Shown here piece after piece: positions 1 to 7,256 of a stretch of DNA of 64,000 nucleotides. How positions within the stretch are numbered: the stretch's first letter is position 1; every line of letters begins with the position of its first letter. Under the pieces are notes generated by a model. The model ran no database searches, was not told the DNA's origin, and saw only the letters and a list, made by a program, of their open reading frames with translations. The position numbers and the translations under genes were made by a program. Origin of the DNA: Geitlerinema sp. BBD 1991-9 (GTDB lineage Bacteria; Cyanobacteriota; Cyanobacteriia; Cyanobacteriales; Geitlerinemataceae); assembly GCA_001657325.1 (NCBI GenBank), contig LWRO01000006.1:62001-126000 (forward strand), written 5' to 3'.

Positions 1-73
1 GCAGCACGCCCCAGGCAAAGATCGCTAGGTTATCTAACCAAAAGTGCCATCGTGGTTCGGATTGGGATTTCAT
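1..73 (-). CDS. N-terminal fragment of a membrane protein, possibly TIGR03943 family
   Basis: A minus-strand reading frame starts at an ATG at 73-71 and runs off the left edge of the window. Only about 24 residues are visible. They begin MKSQSEPRW, followed by a hydrophobic stretch (LAIFAWGVLL) that looks like the first membrane segment. The beginning resembles cyanobacterial TIGR03943/DUF1980 proteins, which often pair with a permease, but this is from memory of the family and the fragment is too short to be sure. It lies 18 bp downstream of the neighbouring minus-strand gene, so the two are probably co-transcribed. Confidence 0.4.
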   Translation of the reverse strand, partial: MKSQSEPRWHFWLDNLAIFAWGVL

Positions 74-91
74 GAGCTGAAGCCTGAAGGA

Positions 92-544
92 TTAAGGAGC
101 TTCGGACAGTAAGACGAGCGGTTCGAGTTCGCCTTCGGGAGCAGTAGAGACGCGATCGGCGACGCGATCGCGAATTTCGCTGGCGAGGAGGCGATTGATA
201 ATTCTCACGCTCGATCGACCGTCGACTTGATAGAAAATTTCGTAAACTCGCTGCACGATGTCGCGCCCCGTTTTTCGCTCGGTGACTGTCTTTTTCTTTT
301 TGCGGATGTAGACGGAGGGTTTTTCTGTCCTGCCCCAATAAATTTTATAGTTGTCTCGTTCGGGGTTTTGCACGAATTTCAATTGAGGCAGGTGTGGAAT
401 ATCGAGATACAGGACACCGTCGTCACCACGAACGGTTTGGAAATAGCCCCAATGTTTTTCTTGGTTGTTTAAGGCTCTCGAGAGGGCGAGTTTGAGTTGC
501 AGGAGGCCTTCAGCTCGATCGAGGAGTTGGGTTGCGAGGGTCAT
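92..544 (-). CDS. Conserved-looking hypothetical protein, 150 aa
   Basis: I do not recognise this family. The ATG is at 544-542. The protein is soluble, mixed charge, with no signal peptide or membrane segment. The N-terminal 30 residues look helical (LLDRAEGLLQLKLALSRAL). The middle looks like beta strands (YFQTV, YLDIP, YKIYWG), followed by a basic KKKK patch near residue 82. The C-terminus is rich in alternating charges. The codon use and CGATCG content match the host. It is divergent from prfB and probably leads a transcript continuing into the membrane-protein fragment at 73-1. It is called a gene because of intact length, plausible composition and tight spacing. Confidence 0.6.
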   Translation of the reverse strand: MTLATQLLDRAEGLLQLKLALSRALNNQEKHWGYFQTVRGDDGVLYLDIPHLPQLKFVQNPERDNYKIYWGRTEKPSVYIRKKKKTVTERKTGRDIVQRVYEIFYQVDGRSSVRIINRLLASEIRDRVADRVSTAPEGELEPLVLLSEAP

Positions 545-847
545 GGCGTGTGAGGGCTGCTTCAGTTGTCAGAAGTCCTTATTCTATATGAGGGGATACA
601 CGACCCGATCGCAACGGACACGGAGAGGGGGAATTGGGGGATGAAGGCGGGTTTCGATCGAGGGAAGTGGCAATCGATCGACAAGATATCGACCCAGCAA
701 TTGTTTCGCGGAATGTCGGGCAATCGAGTTTTCAGGCCATGGCTGGGTTGTCAATTCTCGAGAAGGCGGTTGACTCGATCTCGTCTCACTGCGATCTACA
801 ATAGAAACCGTCAGTCGTTACGTAAAGCTACAGGATTCAATTTGACG
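545..847. other. Intergenic region between divergent genes
   Basis: About 300 bp separate the minus-strand gene ending at 544 from the prfB start at 848. The plus-strand frame of the first part of prfB stays open upstream, but it has no homology I can see and RF2 proteins do not extend there. The stretch should contain both divergent promoters. I cannot define a convincing -35/-10 pair. Confidence 0.4.
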
Positions 848-1970
848 ATGGAAGTCGCAGATATCAAACGCGAAGTCGAAATGCTGTCGGATCGCCTGGG
901 GAAAACCCAGGACTATCTTTGACCTGCCTGCACTGAAGGCGAAAATCGCAGATTTAGAACAGATTTCCGCACAACCGGAATTTTGGGACGATCGAGACGC
1001 GGCGCAAAGAACACTTCAACAACTCAACGATTGCAAGTCGAGTGTCGAGCAATACTGTCAATGGAGATCGAGTCTCGAAGACGCACAAACAGTTTTGGAA
1101 TTGTTGGAAGACGAAACAGACGACGCACTGATTTCGGAAGCGGCATCAAATGTCGATCGACTCAACCGGGAATTGGAGCAGTGGGAACTGCAACAAATGC
1201 TTTCGGGCGAGTACGATAAGGGCGGTGCCGTTCTCACGTTGAACGCGGGTGCAGGGGGAACAGACGCTCAAGACTGGGTGGAAATGCTGTTGCGGATGTA
1301 CGTGCGTTGGTGCGAACAGCACGGTTACAAGGTGACCCAGACGGAACTCTCGGAAGGAGACGAGGCGGGCATTAAGTCTGTCACTTTGGAAATTGAAGGG
1401 CGCTACGCTTACGGCTATCTGAAATCGGAAAAGGGAACCCATCGTTTGGTTCGGATTTCGCCGTTCAATGCCAACGGAAAGCGCCAAACCAGTTTTGCTG
1501 GGGTGGAAGTGATGCCGATTTTGGATAGTTCGGTGGATTTGGCGATTCCCGAAAAGGATCTCGAAATTACGACATCTCGAGCGGGTGGCAAAGGCGGACA
1601 GAACGTCAACAAGGTAGAAACTGCCGTTCGCGTCGTTCACATTCCTTCAGGACTCGCGGTTCGTTGCACGGAAGAGCGTTCGCAGTTGCAAAATAAGGAA
1701 AAGGCATTAGCCCTACTGAAAGCGAAGTTACTCGCCATCGCTGAGGAACAGCGGTTACAGGAAATTGCTGAGATTCGCGGCGATATGGTGGAAGCGGCGT
1801 GGGGAACTCAAATTCGCAACTACGTTTTTCATCCCTACCAAATGGTGAAAGATTTGCGGACGGGAATCGAAACGAATTCGATTAACGACGTGATGAATGG
1901 GGAGTTAGACGGGTTCATCGAAGCGTACTTGCGCCAGAAGAACCAGTTAACCGAAAGTGTCTCCGCGTAA
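848..1970 (+). CDS. prfB: Peptide chain release factor 2 (RF2), programmed frameshift
   Basis: RF2 recognises UGA and UAA stop codons and triggers peptidyl-tRNA hydrolysis on the ribosome. The gene is in two frames: 848-919 encodes 24 residues (starting MEVADIKREV) and ends at an in-frame TGA (920-922). The rest (921-1970) is in the +1 frame. Joining them by skipping T920 gives a 373-residue protein, a normal RF2 length. The RF2-specific stop-recognition motif SPF is at about residues 204-206. The catalytic GGQ is at about 249-251 within SRAGGKGGQNVNK. The start ATG at 848 was chosen because the RF2 family begins just there. The C-terminal end overlaps the next gene by 14 bp. The frameshift autoregulates RF2: little RF2 means slow termination at the TGA and more shifting. 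Confidence 0.96.
909..923 (+). promoter_or_regulatory. prfB +1 programmed frameshift site
   Basis: The slippery heptamer CTTTGAC is at 917-923, with the in-frame TGA at 920-922. A Shine-Dalgarno-like AGGA lies at 909-912, four bases before CTT. This is the arrangement known from bacterial prfB genes, where the internal SD-like sequence helps tRNA-Leu slip from CUU to UUU. The SD-like element is shorter than the E. coli AGGGGG. Confidence 0.93.
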
Positions 1971-2622
1971 TCGATCGATCGCCTCTTGGCTTTGGAACCG
2001 AACGGTTCGTCGCTGGGGGGCGATCTTTGTTTTGGGCGTTCTCGCCGTTTGGATGTGGGGAAACCGACGGGCGATCGTCATTCCACCTCGAGGGTTGGAA
2101 CGCCCGGCTACGGTTTACGTCGTGGGATACGAAGTCATCGCTCGCTTTTCGCACAACAGTCTCGTTTTTCCCACTTCAGAGGGGTTTGTCGAGTATTCGT
2201 TCGGAGATCGAGCCGTTTATGCGGACGGTAACAATTCAATCTCGAGTTTAGTGAAAGCGGTGGCCTATCCAACACCGGGAACGCTCGGCCGTCGTTCGAT
2301 CGCTTGGGATGGAACGGATATCGATGACTTAAAACGGGCTGTACGGGTGGGAGAACGGGGCGATCGATCTCTGTTTCCCGTCACGGTAGGACGCGAGCGA
2401 ATCGCGGCATTAGTCGGACAACTCGATCGACGTTACGAAAGCAGCAACGCTTCTCCTCTATACAATCCGTCGGTGGACTTGGATTTCGTCCCCGATGCGG
2501 AGTCTTACTGGGCGCTCAATACTTGCAATCATGCCGTCGCTCGTTGGTTGCAAGCGTTGGGTTGCCGAATTCGCGGATCGCCTATCCTTGGGAAGTTTGT
2601 GCTGTTTCGCAATGTTCGTTAG
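1957..2622 (+). CDS. DUF2459 family protein, 221 aa
   Basis: A single membrane anchor (WGAIFVLGVLAVWMW, about residues 20-34) is followed by a non-cytoplasmic domain. The sequence YWALNTCNHAVARWLQALG near residues 188-206 matches the NTCN motif of the DUF2459/TIGR02117 family, whose biochemical function is unknown to me. The frame begins with GTG at 1957, overlapping the prfB stop by 14 bp, so translational coupling to prfB is likely. No ATG near this position is as good. A strong terminator follows 137 bp downstream. The assignment to the family rests on the NTCN block and length. Confidence 0.7.
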   Translation: MSPRNRSIASWLWNRTVRRWGAIFVLGVLAVWMWGNRRAIVIPPRGLERPATVYVVGYEVIARFSHNSLVFPTSEGFVEYSFGDRAVYADGNNSISSLVKAVAYPTPGTLGRRSIAWDGTDIDDLKRAVRVGERGDRSLFPVTVGRERIAALVGQLDRRYESSNASPLYNPSVDLDFVPDAESYWALNTCNHAVARWLQALGCRIRGSPILGKFVLFRNVR

Positions 2623-2758
2623 TTTGACGGCGTGTCCTTTTTCTCTTTACTTATTTTTACGTTATGTTACAATTCGTTACAACAACAGGCTGACATGAAC
2701 CCCAAGGGCTTGGTCGTTCAGTCTTCAGTCAAGTTGAGTAATCTCCTGTTCGGTAGCT

Positions 2759-2787
2759 CTCCAGTCGATTGCGACTGGAGTTTTTTT
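2759..2787 (+). terminator. Rho-independent terminator after the prfB/DUF2459 unit
   Basis: A perfect 9-bp stem (CTCCAGTCG / CGACTGGAG) with a 4-base ATTG loop is followed by seven T residues. It ends transcription of the prfB/DUF2459 genes. Confidence 0.88.
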
Positions 2788-2996
2788 GCGAGTGCGTCGT
2801 GTACCACGAAAAAGTACGGTTACTGAAATCTTGCAATTTCAGTGTTTTTACTGGTTTGATAAAGCTCGATCGTGTGTTTGCGCGAGTACGATCGCAGACG
2901 ACAATGCCTTCGATCGTGCTGTCAACCGACCGCAATCGTCGGAGTTGATGCTCGACATCGCAAGTTTTCGCGATATCGAGTGCTTTATCGCTTTGA

Positions 2997-3212
2997 GATC
3001 GACGTTGGTTTATCTCGACAGACATTCACGGAAGATTTACGGATGAATCCCAGAAGCTCCAAATCTTCGATCGCGACGATCGATTCGTCTACAACACAAA
3101 CACAGGACGGTTGTGGTTCGATGCAGACGGTGTCGGTGGAAATGCTGCGATGCAACTGGCGATTTTGGAAAATGCGCCGGTGTTGAGAGCATCTGATTTG
3201 TTGGCGGTTTAG
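2997..3212 (+). pseudogene. C-terminal remnant of an RTX/serralysin-type calcium-binding protein
   Basis: In the frame ending at TAG 3210-3212 the translation contains FVYNTNTGRLWFDADG, then GNAAMQLAILENAP and ASDLLAV just before the stop. This is the characteristic C-terminal segment of secreted haemolysin-type calcium-binding (RTX, M10_C) proteins, which carries the type I secretion signal. There is no start codon and no upstream GGxGxD repeats, and a stop (TGA 2994-2996) precedes it in frame, so only the tail survives. The surrounding 2790-3540 stretch has no other convincing gene. Confidence 0.6.
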
Positions 3213-3251
3213 TGGTTTGCCGACTGTCTCGATGATGTTGGTGCTGGGCGA

Positions 3252-3279
3252 CTCCAGTCGGTTGCAGCTGGAGTTTCTT
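3252..3279 (+). terminator. Hairpin resembling the 2759 terminator, degenerate
   Basis: CTCCAGTCGG...CAGCTGGAG followed by TTTCTT copies the terminator at 2759-2787 with a few changes that weaken the middle of the stem. It follows the RTX remnant by 40 bp and may be its former terminator. Confidence 0.45.
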
Positions 3280-3549
3280 GGCGATCGAACCGGTTACTCA
3301 AGCGAAACTCAGGTGTAAATACCGAACGTCTCACCACAAAAAATCAGTGTATTCACGTCGTCAAGTGATACCGATCGCGAGCAAGCGTGCGTAAAATCAC
3401 GTATTTTATTTATTGAAATCACCCAAAAACAAGACTTCGATCGTTCGAGAAACCTGCAACGATCGCAACATAAATCGATCGAAATCACACCAATTATATA
3501 GGTGTAAAAGCTAAATTAAGAGCATAGCAAATTTCAGAGAGATGAAGCC
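3280..3549. other. Intergenic region upstream of the DUF4278 pair
   Basis: About 270 bp, AT-richer towards the 3' end, presumably holding the promoter for the two DUF4278 genes. I see no ORF, RNA or clear operator. Confidence 0.3.
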
Positions 3550-3786
3550 ATGACTCTTAAATATCGCGAAGTTTTTTATACGACTCCAGACACACAAGTT
3601 AAGACAAATCAAGCCAATCTAACATTAAAATATCGTGGATTGAGTTATCAACCAACTTATCGATCGGCATCGATCGAACGCCCTTATCAAACCTTTGTAT
3701 ATCGTGGCTTGTCCTATTCTGCTGGAACAAAAGGAACTCAGTCAATCGGCGGTCGTTCCTCTGAAGTTTCCCCGGCTTTTATCTAA
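3550..3786 (+). CDS. DUF4278 domain protein, 78 aa, three internal repeats
   Basis: A small cyanobacterial protein of unknown function. The DUF4278 signature, a short beta motif of the form (L/F)xYRGxxY, occurs three times: LKYREVFY at the N-terminus, LKYRGLSY in the middle and FVYRGLSY near residue 50. There is no signal peptide. It is followed 54 bp later by a second gene of the same family on the same strand, and both share one downstream terminator. The start ATG at 3550 directly precedes the first repeat, as is usual for the family. Confidence 0.8.
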   Translation: MTLKYREVFYTTPDTQVKTNQANLTLKYRGLSYQPTYRSASIERPYQTFVYRGLSYSAGTKGTQSIGGRSSEVSPAFI

Positions 3787-3840
3787 GTTCTCTCTGTTTG
3801 CAACTGGTCTAACTCAACTTTATTTACAGGAAAAAGCACG

Positions 3841-4074
3841 ATGAAATTGATTTATCGCGGTATCCAATACACCACAGAAGCCCGAAACATTGAGATGAAA
3901 GAAACGGAGATTTCGATGAAATTTCGCGGCGCGAGCTACAAGTTATACCGTCCTCTATGCAACGCCGCACGACCCGTTGAAAAATTAACCTATCGCGGTA
4001 CGCCTTATTCGATCGAATGTCAAGTTTGCGTGCTTGCCGAACCGTCGATCGATCGCGTTCCTGCCTTTGGATAA
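3841..4074 (+). CDS. DUF4278 domain protein, 77 aa, second copy
   Basis: A paralogue of the gene at 3550-3786. The motifs are MKLIYRGIQY at the N-terminus, MKFRGASY near residue 28 and LTYRGTPY near residue 52. Function is unknown; the domain is largely cyanobacterial and often present as multiple small genes. The sequence AGGAAAAAGCACG before the ATG provides a ribosome binding site. The pair has probably arisen by tandem duplication and then diverged, since only the repeat motifs remain alike. Confidence 0.8.
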   Translation: MKLIYRGIQYTTEARNIEMKETEISMKFRGASYKLYRPLCNAARPVEKLTYRGTPYSIECQVCVLAEPSIDRVPAFG

Positions 4075-4113
4075 GCTTCATCTATTCAGATATTGCTCTT
4101 GCCTGCTTGCAAC

Positions 4114-4157
4114 GCCCCCGACATCGAGGTATAAGCTCGAGTCGAGGGCATTTTTTT
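4114..4157 (+). terminator. Terminator between DUF4278 genes and anti-sigma gene
   Basis: GCCCCCGACATCGAGG and CTCGAGTCGAGGGC form an imperfect long stem, followed on the plus strand by seven T residues. It ends the DUF4278 unit and may also shield the convergent anti-sigma gene. Confidence 0.7.
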
Positions 4158-4181
4158 ACGAATTAAAAGCTCACGAAAGAC

Positions 4182-5108
4182 TCATTGCATGACCACGTCG
4201 TAAGAGAGTGCCTTTAACTGGTCGGGGGGCAATTCTGCAACCATTGCATAAATATACGTATCGTCTGACCATAGGACGACACGGGGTTTTCCCGGTTGGC
4301 TGATATAAAGTTTGCCCGATCCCGTTTTCGGAAGCGAGAGTTTTTCGGTGCGCGTATCGATTTGATAGAACGAAATCGTATTTCCGTCGTCCGTCATATA
4401 GGTGTAGCGCAAACCCGGAATTTTCCCAAATTCGCAGAGCGTTCCTCCCATCAGCGTTACGCCGCGACGATCGATCGTCGGATTCGCCTGAGCAAAATTG
4501 AACTGTCGATCGAAGCGTTCGATAATGTCAGACAGTTCGCTGGAATTGAAATCCATCGGACCTTCATCCCGCGTCATCGCGCTGAGATGATCGTCTACAA
4601 TTTTTTCTAAGCCATCCCACTGATTGGCAAGAACGGCCTCGGGTGGCATTTCGATCGAGCCGAAATCGAATTGTTCCGTCGTCTGTTCTCGCACCTGGAT
4701 GAGATCGCGACGCAAGCGCCAGTTATCCACTGCAAACGCCACGACAACCAGAGCGGCGATACTGCTGGCGATGGGTTTCCACGGCAGACGGCGACGGTGT
4801 CGTTTTGTCAGCGCACCGACTCTGCGAGGGGTGAATTCAACAACGGAGGAATCGTCAGTTTGCAGGGCTGCTTCGTCTGTGACAGCTGCTTCGAGAATTC
4901 GATCGCGCAGGTTTGGCGGCGGTGGCGTTGGCGGGAGTCCGTAAGGCATGACACCGAGGACTTCGTACAATCGATCGACCTCGAGCGTTAATTGCGGATC
5001 GCGTTGCAGCCAAGTTTGAAATTCCTCCGCTTCCTCCGAGGACAGATCGCCGAGGACGTATCCGGCTGCGAGTTCTTCTAAGCGTTCGGGTGGTAAAGTG
5101 TCAGTCAT
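4182..5108 (-). CDS. Anti-sigma factor, RskA-like, membrane anchored
   Basis: It probably binds and holds inactive the ECF sigma factor encoded just upstream. The N-terminal cytoplasmic part (about residues 1-40, LEELAAGYVLGDLSSEEAEEF) is the typical sigma-binding helical bundle of RskA-type anti-sigmas, without a zinc HxxxCxxC motif. A single membrane span lies near residue 115-130 (IASSIAALVVVAFAV). The C-terminal domain (about 140-308) has many beta strands and would lie outside the membrane. I start it at ATG 5108 (MTDTLPPERL); a TTG seven codons earlier would overlap the sigma gene. The gap to the sigma stop is 8 bp, so the two are co-transcribed. Confidence 0.8.
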   Translation of the reverse strand: MTDTLPPERLEELAAGYVLGDLSSEEAEEFQTWLQRDPQLTLEVDRLYEVLGVMPYGLPPTPPPPNLRDRILEAAVTDEAALQTDDSSVVEFTPRRVGALTKRHRRRLPWKPIASSIAALVVVAFAVDNWRLRRDLIQVREQTTEQFDFGSIEMPPEAVLANQWDGLEKIVDDHLSAMTRDEGPMDFNSSELSDIIERFDRQFNFAQANPTIDRRGVTLMGGTLCEFGKIPGLRYTYMTDDGNTISFYQIDTRTEKLSLPKTGSGKLYISQPGKPRVVLWSDDTYIYAMVAELPPDQLKALSYDVVMQ

Positions 5109-5116
5109 GGTTCTGT

Positions 5117-5671
5117 CTACCCAATCCAATCTCGTAAGTGTTCTCTAAGTTTGAGTAAGCCTTGTCGCGATCTCGTTTTCACCGTTCCCAAGGGAAGGTC
5201 GAGATGTTTGGCAATTTCCGACTGACTCATTCCTTGGTAATAGGCGAGTTCCAGAACCTGACGATATTTAGATGGGAGATCGTCGAGTGCGTTGCGGACT
5301 CGATCTCGACGTTCCTGTAAGGAGATTTCATCGAATGGTGTTGTTGACACGATCGCGTTGTCGCTCATCGTCGCTCCCCAATTTCCGAGAAACTTGCGTT
5401 TGCGTCCGCGGGATCTCAGTCGATCGATCGCTCTCGATCGCGTGAGCAAGGTGAGGAAGGTACTCATCGAACCCCGTTGGGGATTGTAGTTTTGTCGTCG
5501 CCAGAGAATGAGAAAGATCTCTTGCGTGAGGTCTTCGGCTTCCTGGGGGTTGGTGAGAATTTTTAACGCTAACCCGTAAACGACGGTACCGTATCGATCG
5601 TAGAGGGTTCCCAGTGCAGACGAATCGCCTGCTTGGAGGCTCTGATAGAGTTCTAGGTCGGTTGGGGACAT
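5117..5671 (-). CDS. ECF-type sigma-70 factor, SigK-like
   Basis: An alternative sigma factor directing RNA polymerase to a stress regulon. Region 2 is visible as LYDRYGTVVYGLALKILTN and DLTQEIFLILWRR. Region 4 is visible as LPSKYRQVLELAYYQG followed by the helix-turn-helix SQSEIAKHLDLPLGTVKTR. There is no region 3, as expected for group 4 sigmas. About 185 aa from ATG 5671 (MSPTDLELYQ). In-frame starts at GTG 5695 and ATG 5731 are possible; an AGGAG lies upstream of the GTG, so the start is not settled. It leads a two-gene unit with the anti-sigma gene. Confidence 0.85.
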   Translation of the reverse strand: MSPTDLELYQSLQAGDSSALGTLYDRYGTVVYGLALKILTNPQEAEDLTQEIFLILWRRQNYNPQRGSMSTFLTLLTRSRAIDRLRSRGRKRKFLGNWGATMSDNAIVSTTPFDEISLQERRDRVRNALDDLPSKYRQVLELAYYQGMSQSEIAKHLDLPLGTVKTRSRQGLLKLREHLRDWIG

Positions 5672-5807
5672 GGAAGAGGCGGCCGTGCAACTCACATTAA
5701 TTATGACTCCTGTATCCGTCCTACACTGCATCTCGATCGAGGCTGTATTGACTGCATATTCATTACGTCCCCCATGCGTTGATGGATTGGTTGGGGGGCA
5801 GTTCTTT

Positions 5808-5868
5808 CAGCGCACGACAACTCAACCTCGTTGTCTACAGTCTGGAACAGGAGGTCATCGGACAATAG
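5808..5868 (+). pseudogene. xisH C-terminal remnant
   Basis: The frame ending at TAG 5866-5868 reads ARQLNLVVYSLEQEVIGQ. This resembles the C-terminal end of XisH, the fdxN element excision controlling factor, which in cyanobacteria sits directly before xisI. Nothing recognisable remains upstream. The call is supported mainly by its position just before the xisI relic. Confidence 0.45.
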
Positions 5869-6148
5869 ATAAGTTAGACAATTACCGATAAGCGATCGTC
5901 GAAATTCTCGAAGACTATGCTTGACCTCCTTCTGCGAATTCCGAAATCGAATGGTAATTTATTGGCGATCCACAGCGCGATCGATCCACAGTTCTTTTCT
6001 TGAGTTGATAAAAACAACAACACTTCTGAACGATAACGAACTCGAAATCGCCAAAGAACTGGTTAACCGAGGTATCGATAAAAACGATATCGTTCTCGGT
6101 TTTTACCCTCTGTACATGCGTCAGTTTACCGAATATGCACCGGGTTAG
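5865..6148 (+). pseudogene. xisI pseudogene
   Basis: The frame reads IDKLDNYR, stop, AIVEILEDYA, stop, PPSANSEIEW, stop, FIGDPQRD. After an internal loss it continues as ELEIAKELVNRGIDKNDIV LGFYPLYMRQFTEYA (split here at a codon boundary), which is the C-terminal half of XisI. Three in-frame stops and a shortened middle show it is dead. The expected ATG is ATA at 5865, ten bases after an intact AGGAGG (5849-5854), so the start codon itself has decayed. XisI with XisH controls excision of the fdxN element in heterocystous Anabaena; in other cyanobacteria the pair is common and its role is not established. Confidence 0.8.
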
Positions 6149-6172
6149 CGATGTTTCGCGAGATCGATCGAC

Positions 6173-6436
6173 TTACAAAGCGAGGGGCTTAGGTGGTGCA
6201 ATAAAAATGAGGCTTGCCCCTTCAGGAGCGAGTTGTTTGGGTTTCAGGTTTTCCCACTGACGAAACGGTATTTTGGATTTACTCAGCAACTTAATTTCAT
6301 ATTCATAGGAGACGAAGCGTTGATGGGTTTCGATCGTAGATTCCATTTCTTCGATCGCTTTTGAAAGTCGCTCGAAAATCACTTTTCGTCCTTCGTCAGA
6401 AATCCTGAAAAAGCTTTTTTTGAATTGGCGAAACAA
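6173..6436 (-). CDS. Hypothetical protein, 87 aa, doubtful
   Basis: An open frame with ATG at 6436-6434 and a helical, charged composition (ISDEGRKVIFERLSKAIEEME). No family recognised. It lies between the xisI relic and a histidine kinase relic and its first bases overlap the kinase relic on the other strand. It could be a real small gene or another decayed piece; there is no clear ribosome binding site. Confidence 0.3.
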   Translation of the reverse strand: MFRQFKKSFFRISDEGRKVIFERLSKAIEEMESTIETHQRFVSYEYEIKLLSKSKIPFRQWENLKPKQLAPEGASLIFIAPPKPLAL

Positions 6437-7000
6437 AATTCTAGCCTGGCTAAATTGGTGAAAAATTTACTGTGCTTGGCAAGGCTCGATCGAGCAAACA
6501 TCTCTGAAGGATTTCAAATCTATTATTTGAACGACGTGTTAGACGATCTCGCACAAGAATTATGTCCGTTAGCGTTGCAAGCCGAGGTCAAACCAACCTT
6601 TAAATCGATTGCAGCATCCAAGATAAAAATTCAAGGAAATGAAGCGCAACTGTATCGACTTCTATATAATATCGCGAGTAATGCAATTCAATATACCCCG
6701 TCAGGCGGTCGAGTGACGATCGAACTCGATTCGACAGCTAACGAGGAGATCGTTCGCGTTCGAGATACCGGAATCGGGATTTCGGCTGAAGATTGAGCCT
6801 CTATTTTCGATCGATTTTATCGCGTCAACTGCCATCAATCTCGTAAAACAGTCGGTTCGGGATTGGGATTGTCGATCGCACAGGCGATCGCGAACGCTCA
6901 CGGTGGACGAATAACTGTACAAAGCGAACTCGATCGAGGTAGTACGTTTACCGTGCGAATTCCCAAAAGTGGTAATCCTAGAACAGCTCTAGTTTGGTAA
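6404..7000 (+). pseudogene. Histidine kinase remnant (dimerisation end plus HATPase)
   Basis: The frame reads ELAKQNSSLAKLVKNLLCLARLD (the end of a HisKA-like dimerisation helix; split as ELAKQNSSLAKL and VKNLLCLARLD). It is followed by the N box LYRLLYNIASNAIQYTP, the G1 box VRDTGIGIS, then a TGA at 6794-6796. The F and G2 boxes continue in the same frame ([26 protein letters not shown]) to TAA 6998-7000. The phosphoacceptor histidine and all sensor domains are missing at the 5' side and a stop sits inside the ATPase domain, so no working kinase is made. No response regulator is adjacent. Confidence 0.85.
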
Positions 7001-7256
7001 CGGTCATAGAATCCGTCTTAACCGTCAACGTCCCCACACGATATCGATCGCCCACCACTGAAACCGTTTCATCTAGCGGACATCGATAGTGCGGCACACC
7101 GCTGCGGACGAATCGGAAATTTATAGAAAGATAGCGACAGGCGATGAAATTTGAGGTGAAGAAGTCGGAATAAAGTGAGACAATGAAAGTTTGGCGATCG
7201 AGCCAACTTTATCTCGATGATGCAAGTTGCAACGTGACCGAGGACGAAACCGCTCA
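7001..7256. other. Intergenic region upstream of hsdM
   Basis: About 255 bp between the kinase relic and hsdM. It should hold the promoter of the restriction-modification genes. No ORF with recognisable content. Confidence 0.3.

Noticed and set aside
566-847. Open upstream extension of the prfB first frame
   Set aside because: RF2 proteins start near the MEVADIKREV segment; the extension has no homology and would overlap the promoter region.
1095-1970. Reading prfB as a shorter gene starting at an internal TTG or ATG after the TGA
   Set aside because: It would lack the N-terminal domain of RF2; the frameshift motif explains the two frames.
7227-7256. TTG start for hsdM ten codons upstream
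   Set aside because: The ATG at 7257 begins the conserved HsdM N-terminus and the extra residues are not family-like.
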